A DNA stretch of 6,033 nucleotides from an uncultured Collinsella sp. (lineage in GTDB: Bacteria > Actinomycetota > Coriobacteriia > Coriobacteriales > Coriobacteriaceae). The translations under genes and the position numbers were made by a program. Under the pieces are notes generated by a model. The model worked only from the letters and a program-made list of their open reading frames with translations. It made no database searches and was not told where the DNA came from. Within the stretch, counting starts at the first letter, position 1. The number at the start of each line of letters is the position of its first letter. Of the stretch, positions 5,557 through 6,033 are shown piece after piece. The stretch covers positions 1 to 6,033 of the forward strand of contig CABUHP010000113.1 in assembly GCA_902491415.1 (NCBI GenBank). Direction: 5' to 3'.

Positions 5557-6033
5557 GGCGCGGTGTTCGATGTGGCCAGGGATCTCGATGCGTTTGGGCG
5601 CCAGCTTTGCGGCCTCGCCCACGGTGGTGGTAACAACGTCGATGCGCTCGGACAGGCGCTCGACCACGCGCTCGGCGATGGTGATGGTGTCTTGCGCGGC
5701 CGTGGTGACGCCGCCAAAGAGCACATGGTTCCAGGGGTAGTCGTCAAACGTCGCGATTTTGAGCCCCGCCGGCAGCGAGGGCCCAAGCTGCGCCAGCGCC
5801 TCGGTCAGACGCAGGAAAACCAGGCCGTTGACAGCAATGAGGCCGAGCTTTTTGCCTGCATAGCCGCGGATAGTCTCGTCCAAGCGACCGACGCCCGTGG
5901 TGCCACCGTCGGCCAAGGTGACGACCTCGCCCGCAAGGCCGCGGCGCGAAAGTTCGTCGGCAAAGGCCTCGGCACGCTCGCGACGCACGGGGCTGTCGTC
6001 GCTTGCCTCGGTGAGCAGGCACAGGCGCTCGCT
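5542..6033 (-). CDS. LacI-family transcriptional regulator, C-terminal 163 residues (runs off the window)
   Basis: The frame is open from the window edge to a TAG at 5542. The sequence matches the C-terminal subdomain of the periplasmic-binding-protein-like effector domain of LacI/PurR regulators: LGLIAVNGLVFLRLTEAL, then IATFDDYPWNHVLFGGVTTAAQDTITIAERVVERL (given here in parts of one conserved stretch), and a final strand KRIEIPGHIEHRAS. The IATFDDYPW...TTAAQD pattern is typical of the family's hinge and dimer region. The N-terminal helix-turn-helix is outside the window, so neither operator nor ligand can be inferred; family members usually sense sugars or nucleobases. There is no terminator between this gene and the toxin-antitoxin operon, whose promoter overlaps its 3' end. 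Confidence 0.88.
   Translation of the reverse strand, partial: SERLCLLTEASDDSPVRRERAEAFADELSRRGLAGEVVTLADGGTTGVGRLDETIRGYAGKKLGLIAVNGLVFLRLTEALAQLGPSLPAGLKIATFDDYPWNHVLFGGVTTAAQDTITIAERVVERLSERIDVVTTTVGEAAKLAPKRIEIPGHIEHRASTSR

Overview
The window is a high-GC, densely coded bacterial segment in which every credible gene lies on the minus strand. Reading in the direction of transcription (high to low coordinates), the order is: the C-terminal part of a LacI-family regulator, a ribbon-helix-helix/nucleotidyltransferase antitoxin, a HepT-type HEPN toxin, a type I glutamine synthetase-fold protein, an OmpR-type winged-helix regulator, a membrane-anchored HtrA/DegP-like serine protease, and the N-terminal part of NAD-dependent DNA ligase (LigA). 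The protein sequences look actinobacterial. The synthetase resembles mycobacterial GlnA2 and the regulator resembles actinomycete GlnR. Gene style and the intergenic GGGGACAGGCACC-type palindrome suggest Coriobacteriia, possibly Collinsella; that assignment comes from memory and is not proven here.

Region by region: 5542-6033 is the end of a LacI-type sugar/purine-class repressor. Its last codons carry the -35 element of the next unit. At 4647-5499 is a two-gene MNT/HEPN toxin-antitoxin operon with a 14-nt overlap. Its antitoxin carries an extra N-terminal DinJ/RelB-like DNA-binding domain. An 8-bp inverted repeat overlaps the promoter and ribosome-binding site, and a rho-independent terminator follows. 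At 2462-4512 is a two-gene unit (synthetase-like protein, then GlnR-like regulator, 50 nt apart). A site matching the published actinomycete GlnR box lies 66-81 nt before the synthetase start codon. At 787-2253 is the protease, with a GC-rich hairpin in its leader and a strong terminator after it. At 1-537 is the start of ligA.

The most notable point is the nitrogen-type pair. The synthetase-like protein keeps the fold and most conserved motifs, but several canonical metal and substrate ligands are replaced (Ala184, Gly191, Phe240, Cys242). The adjacent regulator has a degenerate receiver that keeps only the central Asp50. This suggests a glutamine synthetase-like pseudoenzyme, or an enzyme with altered chemistry, working with a GlnR-like orphan regulator that controls its own operon. 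The second notable point is the fused RHH-nucleotidyltransferase antitoxin, which joins type II-style autoregulation with AMPylation-based toxin neutralisation in one protein.
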